NCBI GenBank assembly: GCA_002309585.1
Contig: DBXN01000164.1
Location: forward strand, 1,332-21,336
DNA: 20,005 nucleotides
Origin: Verrucomicrobia bacterium UBA1211
GTDB taxonomy: Bacteria > Verrucomicrobiota > Kiritimatiellia > RFP12 > UBA1067
Direction: 5' to 3'
A program made the translations under genes and the position numbers. Positions 13,061 to 20,005 of this stretch are shown here, one piece after another. The first letter of the stretch is position 1, and each line of letters opens with the position of its first letter. Below the pieces are notes generated by a model. It was not told the origin of the DNA. It saw nothing but the letters and a program-made list of their open reading frames with translations, and searched no databases.

Positions 13061-14926
13061 TTACCGCTCCTTCTTCATGAGCGTACCGCCCAGATTGTAG
13101 TTTTGGGGCGGTTGCGGTTTGCCGGTCCCGACCCCCTTCTCCATCAATTCCCGCATCTCGTCCCAATGGGAGGTGTAGACCTCTCTCGGAAGACAGTTGT
13201 TCCGTTTGCAGACGGCGGCCGCCATGCCGACGACTTCGCCCATCATGCCGGTGGTCCGCATCACCCGGACGGTTCCCAGCGCGACGTGCGTGACGCTGAT
13301 GTTGCGTCCGGCCATAAACAGGTTGGAGACATTCTTTGAGTAGAAACACCGGTAGGGGATCGGGTAGGGGTGGATCAGCTTATGTTTGGCGATGGATTTG
13401 AATTCCATGCCGGGGAAGTTCGCCGCGTTTTTGGGGTCGGGGTAGTGGAGATCGACCGACCAGGTGGAGCAGGCGGTCCCGTCCGCATAGGCGACGCGGT
13501 TGACGACATCCTGTTCGCACAGCACATGGTCGCCGATGAGCCGGCGGGATTCGCGCTTGCCCGCGACATAGGCGACCCAATCCAGCTTCAGGTTCGCGTA
13601 TTCGGCTTTGAATTGCGAGTGGTTCTTCAGGAAGGCCCAGTTGGAGTAAACCACCAGCATTCCATAGTCGCGGATCCGTTCGAACTCGTTGATCTGGTCG
13701 AAATTCATGCCGGTTTCCCATGTCCACTCGCCCATCTGTACCCGTTCGCAGGTCTTGTCCGTGAAGGTCATCGCCCACGGGATATCCGGGAAGGGGGCGG
13801 CGGAGGGCTGGCGCTTGGAATACCACTGGACCGATGCGCCCATCGTGGTGGAGTCGGGCTGTTCGATGGCGGTCGATTCGCCGGTTTCCGCCTTGCTTTC
13901 ACGGCCGTACCGGTATTCCGCGCCCGCCAGCACGCCCACCGCGCCATCGCCCGTGCAATCCGCGATGAGCGGCGCGGTGAAGCGTGTCTCGATGCCGGTT
14001 TCGATGTTGCGGCCGATGATCGCCGTGATCGTGCCGCCGTTTCGTTCGACGCCGATCGCACGGGTGTTCAGAAAGAGGCGGATGTTCGGTTCCGCATGGA
14101 CAGCGTCCAGTTTTCGCTGGTCCTCATAGTTTTCGGCGGGTTTCGCGTTGCCGCCCTTTGCAGGGCCGATCTCGTTGACCACGTCGCCCAGCTTGGGGTA
14201 GGGCCCGAGATTCGCCCGTCCGCCCAGATGGACGCGCACCTCCGAGCTGTTGCAGCCGCCGAGGACCGGACGGTCGTTCAACAGCGCGACGCGCAATCCC
14301 AGCCGCGCGGCGGAGATGGCGGCGCAGATACCCGCGACACCGCCGCCCGCCACGATCAGGTCCGCCCGTTCCTCTTCCTTCGCTCGGGTGAGGACGCCCA
14401 GCTTACGCCGCAGTTTTTCCAAGGCGTCAACCGCTTCGGGCGGCTGGAATCCGGTGTCGCTGGTGAGAATGATTGCGTCGCAACGCCCGTCGAATCCCGT
14501 GAGATCGTGAAGCGCGAGTTTCACCGGACCTTTCGGAAGATCGCAGCTGCCGGCCTCTTGCCAGGCCCATGCCTTCCCGTTTGTGCCCAGGATGGTCGGG
14601 AGGGGTGTGCCGTTCACCTTGATCTGAAATTGGCCGGGCGCCCCTTTGTCGCTCCAGAACGCGACCCAGTTGCGGGTGCGGGCCAATACCCGGTAACGGC
14701 CCGCCTGGGGGATGTCAAGGGCCGTTTCGGCGTCTTCAACCGGCTCGCCCAGTCCGTGCGCGAGCAGGAAGGGCGACCCCATTTGGTCCATGAACTGTTG
14801 GTCAACCACCCAGCCGCCCTTTTGCCGGAAGGTTTCGGTCTCGACCATCAGGGTCGCGGCGGATGCGGGGAGCAGGGAGCCCAGTGTGAACAGGGTGAGT
14901 GCGGCGATGGCGCATCGAAGGGTCAT
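13061..14926 (-). CDS. Exported FAD-dependent oxidoreductase (FAD_oxidored family)
   Basis: This 621-residue protein has a Sec-type signal peptide (residues 1-23, cleavage near A-S-A-A). A beta-rich accessory domain at about 25-160 resembles those attached to carbohydrate-active enzymes. The FAD-dependent oxidoreductase follows: the Rossmann motif A-D-L-I-V-A-G-G-G-V-A-G at 188-199, then G-G-C-N-S-S-E, an A-D-C-T-G-D-G-A-V-G segment, and a C-terminal FAD-binding segment with A-G-R-N-I-S-V-T-H. There is no twin-arginine signal, so FAD would have to be inserted after export. Such proteins are frequent in PVC polysaccharide-degrading bacteria; their substrates are mostly unproven. The start overlaps the adenine deaminase stop (ATGA), which implies translational coupling. 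It may oxidise a sugar or glycoside-derived compound, as an inference only. Confidence 0.88.
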   Translation of the reverse strand: MTLRCAIAALTLFTLGSLLPASAATLMVETETFRQKGGWVVDQQFMDQMGSPFLLAHGLGEPVEDAETALDIPQAGRYRVLARTRNWVAFWSDKGAPGQFQIKVNGTPLPTILGTNGKAWAWQEAGSCDLPKGPVKLALHDLTGFDGRCDAIILTSDTGFQPPEAVDALEKLRRKLGVLTRAKEEERADLIVAGGGVAGICAAISAARLGLRVALLNDRPVLGGCNSSEVRVHLGGRANLGPYPKLGDVVNEIGPAKGGNAKPAENYEDQRKLDAVHAEPNIRLFLNTRAIGVERNGGTITAIIGRNIETGIETRFTAPLIADCTGDGAVGVLAGAEYRYGRESKAETGESTAIEQPDSTTMGASVQWYSKRQPSAAPFPDIPWAMTFTDKTCERVQMGEWTWETGMNFDQINEFERIRDYGMLVVYSNWAFLKNHSQFKAEYANLKLDWVAYVAGKRESRRLIGDHVLCEQDVVNRVAYADGTACSTWSVDLHYPDPKNAANFPGMEFKSIAKHKLIHPYPIPYRCFYSKNVSNLFMAGRNISVTHVALGTVRVMRTTGMMGEVVGMAAAVCKRNNCLPREVYTSHWDEMRELMEKGVGTGKPQPPQNYNLGGTLMKKER

Positions 14927-16590
14927 ACGGTGTCCTTTCCATTTTCATTTGTGATCAGGGGTACATGTTTGAAGACCGTTCCGTCGAACAGGCCCCGGTC
15001 GGTCATCTTCAACTCCGGGATCACCGGCAAGGCCAGGAACGAGAGCGTCATGAAGGGGGCGGGGAGGGGCGAACCGAAGATCTTGGCCATCGAGTCGCAA
15101 TCCTCGTAGTGGCGGGCGGTCACCTCGGCGGAGGTTGTCGCGATCAGCCCCGCGACCGGCAGGGGCAGGGAGGCGATGACCTTCCGGTTGCTGTCCGCCA
15201 CGGCGAGACCGCCTTTCATGAGGATGACCTCGTTGATGGCGGCGGCCAGTGACACATCCGATGTGCCGACGGCGATGATCGAGTGGGCGTCGTGGGCGAC
15301 GCTGGAGGCGATCGCGCCCCGCTTCAGGCCGAATCCCCGGATCAGGCCGATGGCCGGTTTCGCATGGGGCGTGTACCGGGAGACAACCACGATCTTCAGC
15401 AAATCCTGTTCGGGATCGGGAATGAGCTGGCCGTTTTTGACGGGTGCGGGTTCGACCGTGCAGGTGGTGGTGAGCAATCCCTCCTGAAGATTGATGATCC
15501 GGGCGGTCGCGTTCGCATCGGGAACCGGGACGAGGAGATCGGCCGGGGCGATCGGCTGGGCCTCCATGCGGTTGATGATCTTCACCTCCAGACGCGGAAG
15601 GTAGGAGACGCCTTGCTTCGCGACGCATTGGCCGCGCAGCCAAACCTGCTTCGGCTCAAATGTGTCGAGCCGTTCGATCAGTTGGAAGTCCGCCGTGTCG
15701 CCCTCCTGGAGAAGCCCCAACGGAAGGCGGTAGTGCTGGACGGGATTGGCGCAGCCGGCTTGCGCGATGGCCTGGATGGGAATGCCTTTGCGGTAGGCGC
15801 GCGCCGCGATATGGTTGATGTGCTGTCGGAGCAGGTCGTCGGGGTGTTTGTCGTCACTGCAGAACATGCAGCGGTTGGCCTGGGCCATCAGCAGGTAGAG
15901 TTGGGATTCCTGGAAAAGCGCCGCCGAACCGCACCGGATTTGCAGAAAAAGACCGGCGGCGAGTTTGGCTTTGGCGTCATCAAGGGAAAGACACTCATGA
16001 TCGGTTGAGATGCCGGCTTCGGCGTAGTGCCGGAGCGCGTCCCCGATCAGGCCGGGCGCGTGGCCGTCGATCGGCTTGCCCGCCTCGCGGGCGGCGGCGA
16101 TCTTGGTCATGATCTCCAGCTCCCGGTTCAGGACGGCCGGCACATTCATCACCTCCGAGAGGTGGGTGATTTCGGGCCGGGCGAGCAGTTTGGTGACGGC
16201 GAGGCCGTCCAGCTCCGCGCCGGAGGTTTCAAACGGTGTGGAGGGAACGCAGGAGGGCGCGCCGAATCCGAATACGAACGGTGACTTCTTCGCCTGTTCG
16301 ATCATCCAGTCGATTCCCCGGACACCCAGCACATTGGCGATTTCATGCGGATCGGCGACCGCTCCGAGCGTTCCGTGGCGGACGGCGATCCGGCCGAACT
16401 CCGCCGGGGGAAGCATGGAACTCTCCACATGCACATGGGAATCGACAAAACCCGGCAGAATAAAACCCGGCGGCGGATCGTCCATCGGGACAATCCGGGT
16501 GATGCGGCCCGTTTCCTCCGACCAAATGACGGTCGCTCCGAAAACGCGTTGCTGAACCGGATCGACCAGCGTGCCGGAGAGTGTGCCCAT
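14923..16590 (-). CDS. ade: Adenine deaminase
   Basis: This 555-residue amidohydrolase converts adenine to hypoxanthine and ammonia. Motifs in order are G-F-V-D-S-H-V-H-V-E-S-S-M at 47-59 (metal ligands H52 and H54), D-P-H-E-I-A-N-V-L-G at 80-89, G-H-A-P-G at 176-180, S-T-D-H-E at 195-199, C-S-D-D-K-H-P-D-D at 244-252, and H-D-A-H-S-I-I-A-V-G-T in the C-terminal domain. All metal-site residues expected for Ade are present. The ATG at 16590 has AAAGGACG upstream and lies 11 bases after the stop of the Gfo/Idh gene; the frame stays open to 16875 but that part is out-of-frame coding of the neighbour. It is slightly shorter than E. coli Ade (588). Its position inside an oxidoreductase/permease operon, not with purine-salvage genes, is unusual. 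Confidence 0.95.
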   Translation of the reverse strand: MGTLSGTLVDPVQQRVFGATVIWSEETGRITRIVPMDDPPPGFILPGFVDSHVHVESSMLPPAEFGRIAVRHGTLGAVADPHEIANVLGVRGIDWMIEQAKKSPFVFGFGAPSCVPSTPFETSGAELDGLAVTKLLARPEITHLSEVMNVPAVLNRELEIMTKIAAAREAGKPIDGHAPGLIGDALRHYAEAGISTDHECLSLDDAKAKLAAGLFLQIRCGSAALFQESQLYLLMAQANRCMFCSDDKHPDDLLRQHINHIAARAYRKGIPIQAIAQAGCANPVQHYRLPLGLLQEGDTADFQLIERLDTFEPKQVWLRGQCVAKQGVSYLPRLEVKIINRMEAQPIAPADLLVPVPDANATARIINLQEGLLTTTCTVEPAPVKNGQLIPDPEQDLLKIVVVSRYTPHAKPAIGLIRGFGLKRGAIASSVAHDAHSIIAVGTSDVSLAAAINEVILMKGGLAVADSNRKVIASLPLPVAGLIATTSAEVTARHYEDCDSMAKIFGSPLPAPFMTLSFLALPVIPELKMTDRGLFDGTVFKHVPLITNENGKDTV

Positions 16591-16601
16591 GGATGCGTCC
16601 T

Positions 16602-17813
16602 TTAGAATTCCGGAATGGCGGGAATGATCAACGGCATCCACTTCGGCGGCAGAGGTGGCGGCGGGGTGTCGTCCTGGGGCGGCGGCGGAACGGCCGTGTT
16701 CTTCAGAACGGCATCCACGAAGGCGACCGAACGCAACCCTTCCGTGATGGACATGAAGCTGGCCGTGTGACGTTCGGCGTCTTTTCCGGCAGTCAGGTAC
16801 TCCGCGAAGGCGATATAGGCATCGGTCAGCGCCTGGATGTAGGCCTCGTTGTTTCCGAAGGGCGTCGGGGGACATTCCGGCGAGACGGTGCGCGGTGTCT
16901 CAACGGCGTCCGAAACGATCTCTCCGACTGACCCGTCAACCCCAATGATCCGGATACGGTCGGGATCAGCCTGGCGCCAGATCAGCGTGCCCTTGGAGCC
17001 GATGATCTTGGCGGTGATCCCGCCCGCCGATCCGGTTTCGATCTGGCTGGCGAGCAGAACACCCCGGATTCCGTTCTCGAACCGGAGAAGGATGGTGCAG
17101 TCGTCATCCAGGATCCGTCCGGGAACGGTGGGCCGCGTGTCGGCGCAGATTTCACTGACCGTCAAACCGGTCAACCACTCCGCCGCGTAGAAGCAATGGG
17201 CACCCAGATCGGTCACACAGCCGGCCTGTCCGCTCCGGCGGGGGTCGGATCGCCAACCGGCCTGACGGTTTCCGTTCACCTCCAGCCGGGGAGCCATCCA
17301 ACCCATCTCGCAAGAGACGACCACTTTGCGGATCACGCCAATCGCCTGCTCCTCTTGAATCAGCGACCGCGCCTTTCGGAACATGGGATAACAGGGCAGG
17401 ACCATCGCGATGCCGTACCGGATGCCGCTGGCCTGCTGTTTACGCGTCAGGTTCAGCGCCTCGTCCATGTTGCAGGTGAAGGGCTTCTCGCAAAAAATCG
17501 GGAAATGGGCGTCGATGGCCGACATTGCGATCGGATAGTGCATCGCATTGGGGGTAATGACCGTCGCGAAGTCGATCCGCTCCTCCGGAGAGAGCGCGGC
17601 TTCCCGGCGGAAGAGGTCGCGGTAGGTGCCGTATACGCGGCGGGTCGGCAGCCCCAGCTGCTTCCCGGTCTCGTACGAACTGTTTCGGGTTGAGCCAAAA
17701 GCGCCGCAGACCAGTTCCAGACAACCGCTTCGCGCGATCGCCTGCCGGTGAATTTCCCCCATAAAGGAATTCAGGCTTCCGCCAACCATGCCAACTCGAA
17801 GTGTTTTGCCCAT
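16602..17813 (-). CDS. Gfo/Idh/MocA-family NAD(P)-dependent oxidoreductase
   Basis: This 403-residue cytoplasmic protein is a sugar- or polyol-type dehydrogenase. The N-terminal Rossmann domain starts L-R-V-G-M-V-G-G-S, with the E-K-P motif at 109-111 (preceded by F-C). The C-terminal alpha/beta domain includes D-L-G-A-H-C-F-Y. The ATG at 17813 (MGKTL) is preferred over GTG 17819; neither has a strong Shine-Dalgarno. A proline-rich tail (P-P-P-P ... P-P-P-P-L-P-P-K) at about 374-403 is unusual for the family. The subfamily resembles one widespread in PVC bacteria and in inositol/sugar metabolism (G-A-F-x-S at the second strand). It is the first gene of a minus-strand run with ade and the exported FAD enzyme. 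Substrate not predictable. Confidence 0.9.
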   Translation of the reverse strand: MGKTLRVGMVGGSLNSFMGEIHRQAIARSGCLELVCGAFGSTRNSSYETGKQLGLPTRRVYGTYRDLFRREAALSPEERIDFATVITPNAMHYPIAMSAIDAHFPIFCEKPFTCNMDEALNLTRKQQASGIRYGIAMVLPCYPMFRKARSLIQEEQAIGVIRKVVVSCEMGWMAPRLEVNGNRQAGWRSDPRRSGQAGCVTDLGAHCFYAAEWLTGLTVSEICADTRPTVPGRILDDDCTILLRFENGIRGVLLASQIETGSAGGITAKIIGSKGTLIWRQADPDRIRIIGVDGSVGEIVSDAVETPRTVSPECPPTPFGNNEAYIQALTDAYIAFAEYLTAGKDAERHTASFMSITEGLRSVAFVDAVLKNTAVPPPPQDDTPPPPLPPKWMPLIIPAIPEF

Positions 17814-17857
17814 AAACACACCACACTTTCACTAAATGCTCTCTTCAGTTTGTTATT

Positions 17858-17886
17858 ATCTTACCGCAAACCGTTCCAAACATCAA
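17858..17886 (-). promoter_or_regulatory. Candidate promoter for the Gfo/Idh-ade-FAD oxidoreductase operon
   Basis: On the minus strand TTGATG (17886-17881) and TAAGAT (17863-17858) are separated by 17 bases; GATAAT overlapping at 17860-17855 is an alternative -10. It would give a 5' leader of about 40 nt before ATG 17813. The sequence around it is AT-rich compared with its neighbours. Prediction by eye. Confidence 0.45.
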
Positions 17887-17917
17887 ACCTTTTCGAGTTA
17901 CCCCCAGTATGCGGGAT

Positions 17918-18010
17918 AAAGCGGTTGACGGGGACGCTCTGCGGTCCCTGAAAGTGTTGCCGATGGGGAGGTGTTGTCCGTTACGGGGAGTCGGCGGAAG
18001 TAACCGCTTT
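17918..18010. other. Spacer with long-range inverted repeat behind the malic enzyme gene
   Basis: AAAGCGGTT at 17918-17926 and AACCGCTTT at 18002-18010 are perfect 9-base inverted repeats that enclose 75 bases. Inside lie two smaller stems: GGGAC/GTCCC (17931-17935 with 17944-17948) and GTTAC/GTAAC (17980-17984 with 18000-18004, which overlaps the outer arm). The malic enzyme stop is directly next to it at 18011, so this is probably a structured 3' end or terminator for that gene. No T-run of note follows on the minus strand. No ORF is present. Confidence 0.35.
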
Positions 18011-19294
18011 CTACTGCCGCGCCTCCAGCGAGGCGCGAATGGCGGCAAGGTCGGTGTCCGCCGGGGCCGCGCCGGATTCGACCGCCGCTTTCGCAACGGC
18101 GAACGAGACCTCCACAAAAAGCCGCTTGTCGAAAGGTTTCGGGATGATGTAGCCGTTTCCGAAGACCAGATTCTCCTGCGGGTAGAGGGCTTTGACCGCA
18201 TCGGTGACGGGCTGTCTCGCCAGGGCGGCGAGCGCCTTGGAGGCGGCGACCTTCATCTCGGTGTTGATGGTCCGGGCGTGGGCGTCAAGCGCGCCCCGGA
18301 AGAGGTAGGGGAATCCCAAAACGTTGTTGATCTGGTTGGGATAGTCCGACCGTCCGGTGACCATGACGTAGGGTTTTGATCCCAGCGTCGCGGCGACGAT
18401 CGCGGGGTCGATTTCCGGGTCGGGATTGGCCATCGCGAAGATCGCGGGATAGTCGGCCATCTGGCGGATGTCGTCTGCGGTCAGGCAGTTCGCGACCGAC
18501 ACGCCGATGAAGACGTGGGCGCCCTTGATCGCCTCGGAGAGGGTCTTGAGCGGGGTGTCGACCGCATGGCGGCGTTTGTGGGCGTTCAGATCGGTACGGG
18601 ACGCGGCGATCACACCCTTGCTGTCGCACATAGTCAGGTCGCGGACGCCCGCCGCCTTACACATGTCTGCGATGCGGATACCGGCGGCGCCGGCGCCGTT
18701 CATCACGACCCGCAGATCGGCCATCGCGCGGCCGGAGAGTTCCGCGTAGTTCATCAGTCCGGAAAGGGCGATCACGGCGGTGCCCCACTGGTCGTCATGG
18801 AAGACCGGGATGTCGAGCGCCTCGGTGAGACGGTCCTCGATCTCAAAACAGGCGGGGGCGGCGATGTCCTCCAGATTGATGCCGCCGTACATCGGGGCGA
18901 GCGCCATCACGGCGTCAATGACCCGCTGCGGATCGGTCTTTCCCGTGTTCGCGCCGTTCATCCGGCAATGGTTGAGCGGAACGGGCCAGGCATCGACATC
19001 GCCGAAGGATTTGAAGAGAACGGCCTTGCCCTCCATCACCGGGATGCTGGCGGTCGCGCCCAGATCACCCAGCCCCAGAATCGCCGTGCCGTCCGAGACC
19101 ACCGCCACGAGGTTGCGTTTCGCCGTGCAGTCGAAAACCGATTCCGGATGGGCGGCGATCTCCTTCACCGCGTGGGCGACACCCGGGGTGTATGCCAGAC
19201 AGAGATCGTTTTGCGTCTTCAGGGGGGCGGTCAACCGCACACCGACTTTGCCGCCTTTGTGGTAGGCCAGCACTTCTTCGCGTCCAAATGCCAT
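18011..19294 (-). CDS. Malic enzyme, short form (oxaloacetate-decarboxylating)
   Basis: This 427-residue enzyme decarboxylates malate to pyruvate with NAD(P)+. Marks are A-Y-T-P-G-V-A at 34-40 (catalytic Tyr), M-E-G-K-A-V-L-F-K at 87-95, G-G-I-N-L-E-D-I at 137-144, metal ligands in H-D-D-Q at 166-169, the Rossmann G-A-G-A-A-G at 200-205 and A-N-P-D-P-E at 289-294. It matches the short bacterial form without a phosphotransacetylase domain. It departs from the common H-D-D-Q-H-G-T with W170, and carries D-V-D-A-W-P-V-P-L-N-H plus about ten extra residues (R111-T120) where most relatives have D-A-F-P. ATG 19294 is preceded by GAGGA; the frame stays open to 19474 but a good promoter lies inside that extension. 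Cofactor preference cannot be told. Confidence 0.93.
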   Translation of the reverse strand: MAFGREEVLAYHKGGKVGVRLTAPLKTQNDLCLAYTPGVAHAVKEIAAHPESVFDCTAKRNLVAVVSDGTAILGLGDLGATASIPVMEGKAVLFKSFGDVDAWPVPLNHCRMNGANTGKTDPQRVIDAVMALAPMYGGINLEDIAAPACFEIEDRLTEALDIPVFHDDQWGTAVIALSGLMNYAELSGRAMADLRVVMNGAGAAGIRIADMCKAAGVRDLTMCDSKGVIAASRTDLNAHKRRHAVDTPLKTLSEAIKGAHVFIGVSVANCLTADDIRQMADYPAIFAMANPDPEIDPAIVAATLGSKPYVMVTGRSDYPNQINNVLGFPYLFRGALDAHARTINTEMKVAASKALAALARQPVTDAVKALYPQENLVFGNGYIIPKPFDKRLFVEVSFAVAKAAVESGAAPADTDLAAIRASLEARQ

Positions 19295-19335
19295 TCGATC
19301 CTCGCTTTCGATTGCCGTGAATAAAAGAATAAAAC

Positions 19336-19364
19336 AGTATACCCCTGTCGCGTCCGAATTGGAA
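19336..19364 (-). promoter_or_regulatory. Candidate promoter for the malic enzyme gene
   Basis: On the minus strand, TTCCAA (19364-19359) and TATACT (19341-19336) have a 17-base spacer. The -10 is a five-of-six match to TATAAT; the -35 is poor. The predicted leader of about 35 nt ends at ATG 19294. It also argues against the longer frame back to 19474. Confidence 0.45.
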
Positions 19365-19436
19365 TCCAATAATGGAGAAGAGTGACGGGCGCGAGGGGGA
19401 GGGGAGAGAGATAAGGAAATGGAATGGAAATTTAAA

Positions 19437-19465
19437 CTGTCATTGTATCGCCGATGGTATATACT
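19437..19465 (+). promoter_or_regulatory. Candidate promoter for the GH106 gene
   Basis: CTGTCA (19437-19442) and TATACT (19460-19465) are 17 bases apart. The overlapping TGG-TATATA at 19455-19463 could serve as an extended -10. It faces away from the malic enzyme promoter about 70 bases off, so the 220-base spacer holds two divergent promoters with a purine-rich tract between them. Confidence 0.45.
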
Positions 19466-19514
19466 AATGGGCATTTATTGGGGAAGTGTTCAAACGAGCA
19501 AGGATGGGACAGCG

Positions 19515-20005
19515 ATGAAAAGAGTGAGTTTGTTTGTCACGGTCGCGGCGCTTGCCGGATCGGCATTTTGCGTCACGTCGGCGGAGCTGCAGAAGGGATT
19601 TGAGAATCCGCCGAACTCGGCCAAGCCGCACACCTGGTGGCACTGGATGAACGGGAATGTCTCCAAGGAGGGCATCACGGCCGATCTGGAGGCGATGAAG
19701 GCGATCGGGCTCGGTGGGGCGCAGATTTTTGACGCCGGATGCGATATCCCGGAGGGTCCCATCGCGTACAACACGCCCGAGTGGTTCGATGTGATCAAAC
19801 ACGCCGCGGCCGAGGCGCGCCGGCTCGGGCTGGAACTCTGCCTTCCGAACTGCAGCGGATGGTCTTCGTCGGGCGGACCGTGGAATCCCGCGAAGAACAG
19901 CATGAAGTTCGTCGTTTTCACCGAAACGGACGTGACCGGGCCGACAACCTTCAACGGCACGCTTCGGCAACCGCCCGATCCGCACGGGTTCTACGAGGAC
20001 ATCGC
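19515..20005 (+). CDS. GH106-type alpha-L-rhamnosidase, N-terminal part (3' end outside window)
   Basis: Translation from ATG 19515 runs open to the end of the window (163 complete codons). A signal peptide (MKRVSLFVTVAALAGSAFC, cleavage near T-S-A) is followed at once by the hallmark GH106 start: P-N-S-A-K-P-H-T-W-W-H-W-M-N-G-N-V-S, then D-L-E-A-M-K-A-I-G-L-G-G-A-Q-I-F-D, E-W-F-D, A-R-R-L-G-L-E-L-C, and N-C-S-G-W-S-S-S-G-G-P-W. GH106 enzymes remove terminal alpha-L-rhamnose by inversion and act on pectin (RG-I/RG-II), arabinogalactan or plant and microbial glycosides. The ATG has AAGGA about 11 bases upstream. Catalytic glutamates lie beyond the window. With GH38 at the other edge it marks a glycan-degrading organism. 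Confidence 0.9.
   Translation, partial: MKRVSLFVTVAALAGSAFCVTSAELQKGFENPPNSAKPHTWWHWMNGNVSKEGITADLEAMKAIGLGGAQIFDAGCDIPEGPIAYNTPEWFDVIKHAAAEARRLGLELCLPNCSGWSSSGGPWNPAKNSMKFVVFTETDVTGPTTFNGTLRQPPDPHGFYEDI

Noticed and set aside
13370..15109. 579-codon plus-strand frame opposite the FAD oxidoreductase
   Set aside because: It lies antisense to a gene with clear FAD motifs and an ATGA overlap with ade; no domain is recognisable in it.
16591..16875. 95-codon N-terminal extension of adenine deaminase
   Set aside because: It lies out of frame inside the Gfo/Idh gene; the family start and an AAAGGACG site support ATG 16590.
17887..17910. TTCGAGTTACCCCC as a possible tRNA T-arm
   Set aside because: No acceptor stem, anticodon arm or CCA end can be built around it.
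769..19294. An NAD-centred system linking ligase, NudC, malic enzyme and adenine deaminase
   Set aside because: The genes are in different transcription units and all are common housekeeping types; sharing NAD or adenine is not evidence of one system.
19295..19474. 60-codon N-terminal extension of the malic enzyme
   Set aside because: It includes a good -10 site and a pyrimidine-rich low-complexity stretch; ATG 19294 has its own ribosome site and matches the usual N-terminus.
1..20005. CRISPR array, transposon ends, att sites, phage or toxin-antitoxin genes
   Set aside because: No regularly spaced direct repeats, transposase, integrase or paired small toxin/antitoxin frames were seen on either strand; the only tandem repeats are inside coding sequence.

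Overview
The window is GC-rich DNA, densely packed with genes carrying strong Shine-Dalgarno sequences (GAAGAGGG, AAAGGAG, GAAGGGAG, GAGGAAGGA). It is bacterial. Gene content suggests a PVC-superphylum bacterium, perhaps a Kiritimatiellota/Lentisphaerota/Verrucomicrobiota-type glycan degrader. This is inferred from an alpha-mannosidase (GH38-type) at the left edge, a GH106-type alpha-L-rhamnosidase at the right edge, a secreted FAD-dependent oxidoreductase, a Gfo/Idh/MocA oxidoreductase of the type common there, and a large exported beta-strand-repeat protein. No rRNA, tRNA, CRISPR array, transposase or phage gene was seen.

Layout: (1) 1-3390, plus strand, tightly overlapping: 3' end of a GH38 alpha-mannosidase, a divergent NAD-dependent DNA ligase, a Dabb-family small protein, and a YkgJ-type cysteine-cluster protein. 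(2) 3562-6306, plus: a 914-residue exported protein made of two homologous halves, with its own candidate promoter and a terminator-like hairpin system behind it. (3) 6514-11057, plus: an MCE/MlaD-type membrane protein with a five-fold repeat, a tRNA-dihydrouridine synthase, a MurJ-family flippase lacking several charged residues known from E. coli MurJ, and NudC. (4) 17813 down to 11078, minus: Gfo/Idh/MocA oxidoreductase, adenine deaminase, exported FAD-dependent oxidoreductase, a lone DppC-type ABC permease, and a membrane-anchored protein of unknown function. The first three are spaced or overlapped like one operon. (5) 19294-18011, minus: a short-form malic enzyme, divergent from (6) the 5' end of the GH106 gene at 19515, with two back-to-back candidate promoters between them.

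Working together: most genes are housekeeping (ligation, tRNA modification, envelope lipid handling, NAD(H)/NAD-RNA turnover, C4 metabolism) between carbohydrate-degradation genes. The set that most looks like a specific pathway is the minus-strand oxidoreductase/adenine deaminase/FAD oxidoreductase/permease run; its substrate cannot be read from the sequence. I found no clear new defence or mobile system. The best candidates for something undescribed are the two-module exported protein, this minus-strand operon, and the divergent MurJ-family flippase next to a lone MCE protein.
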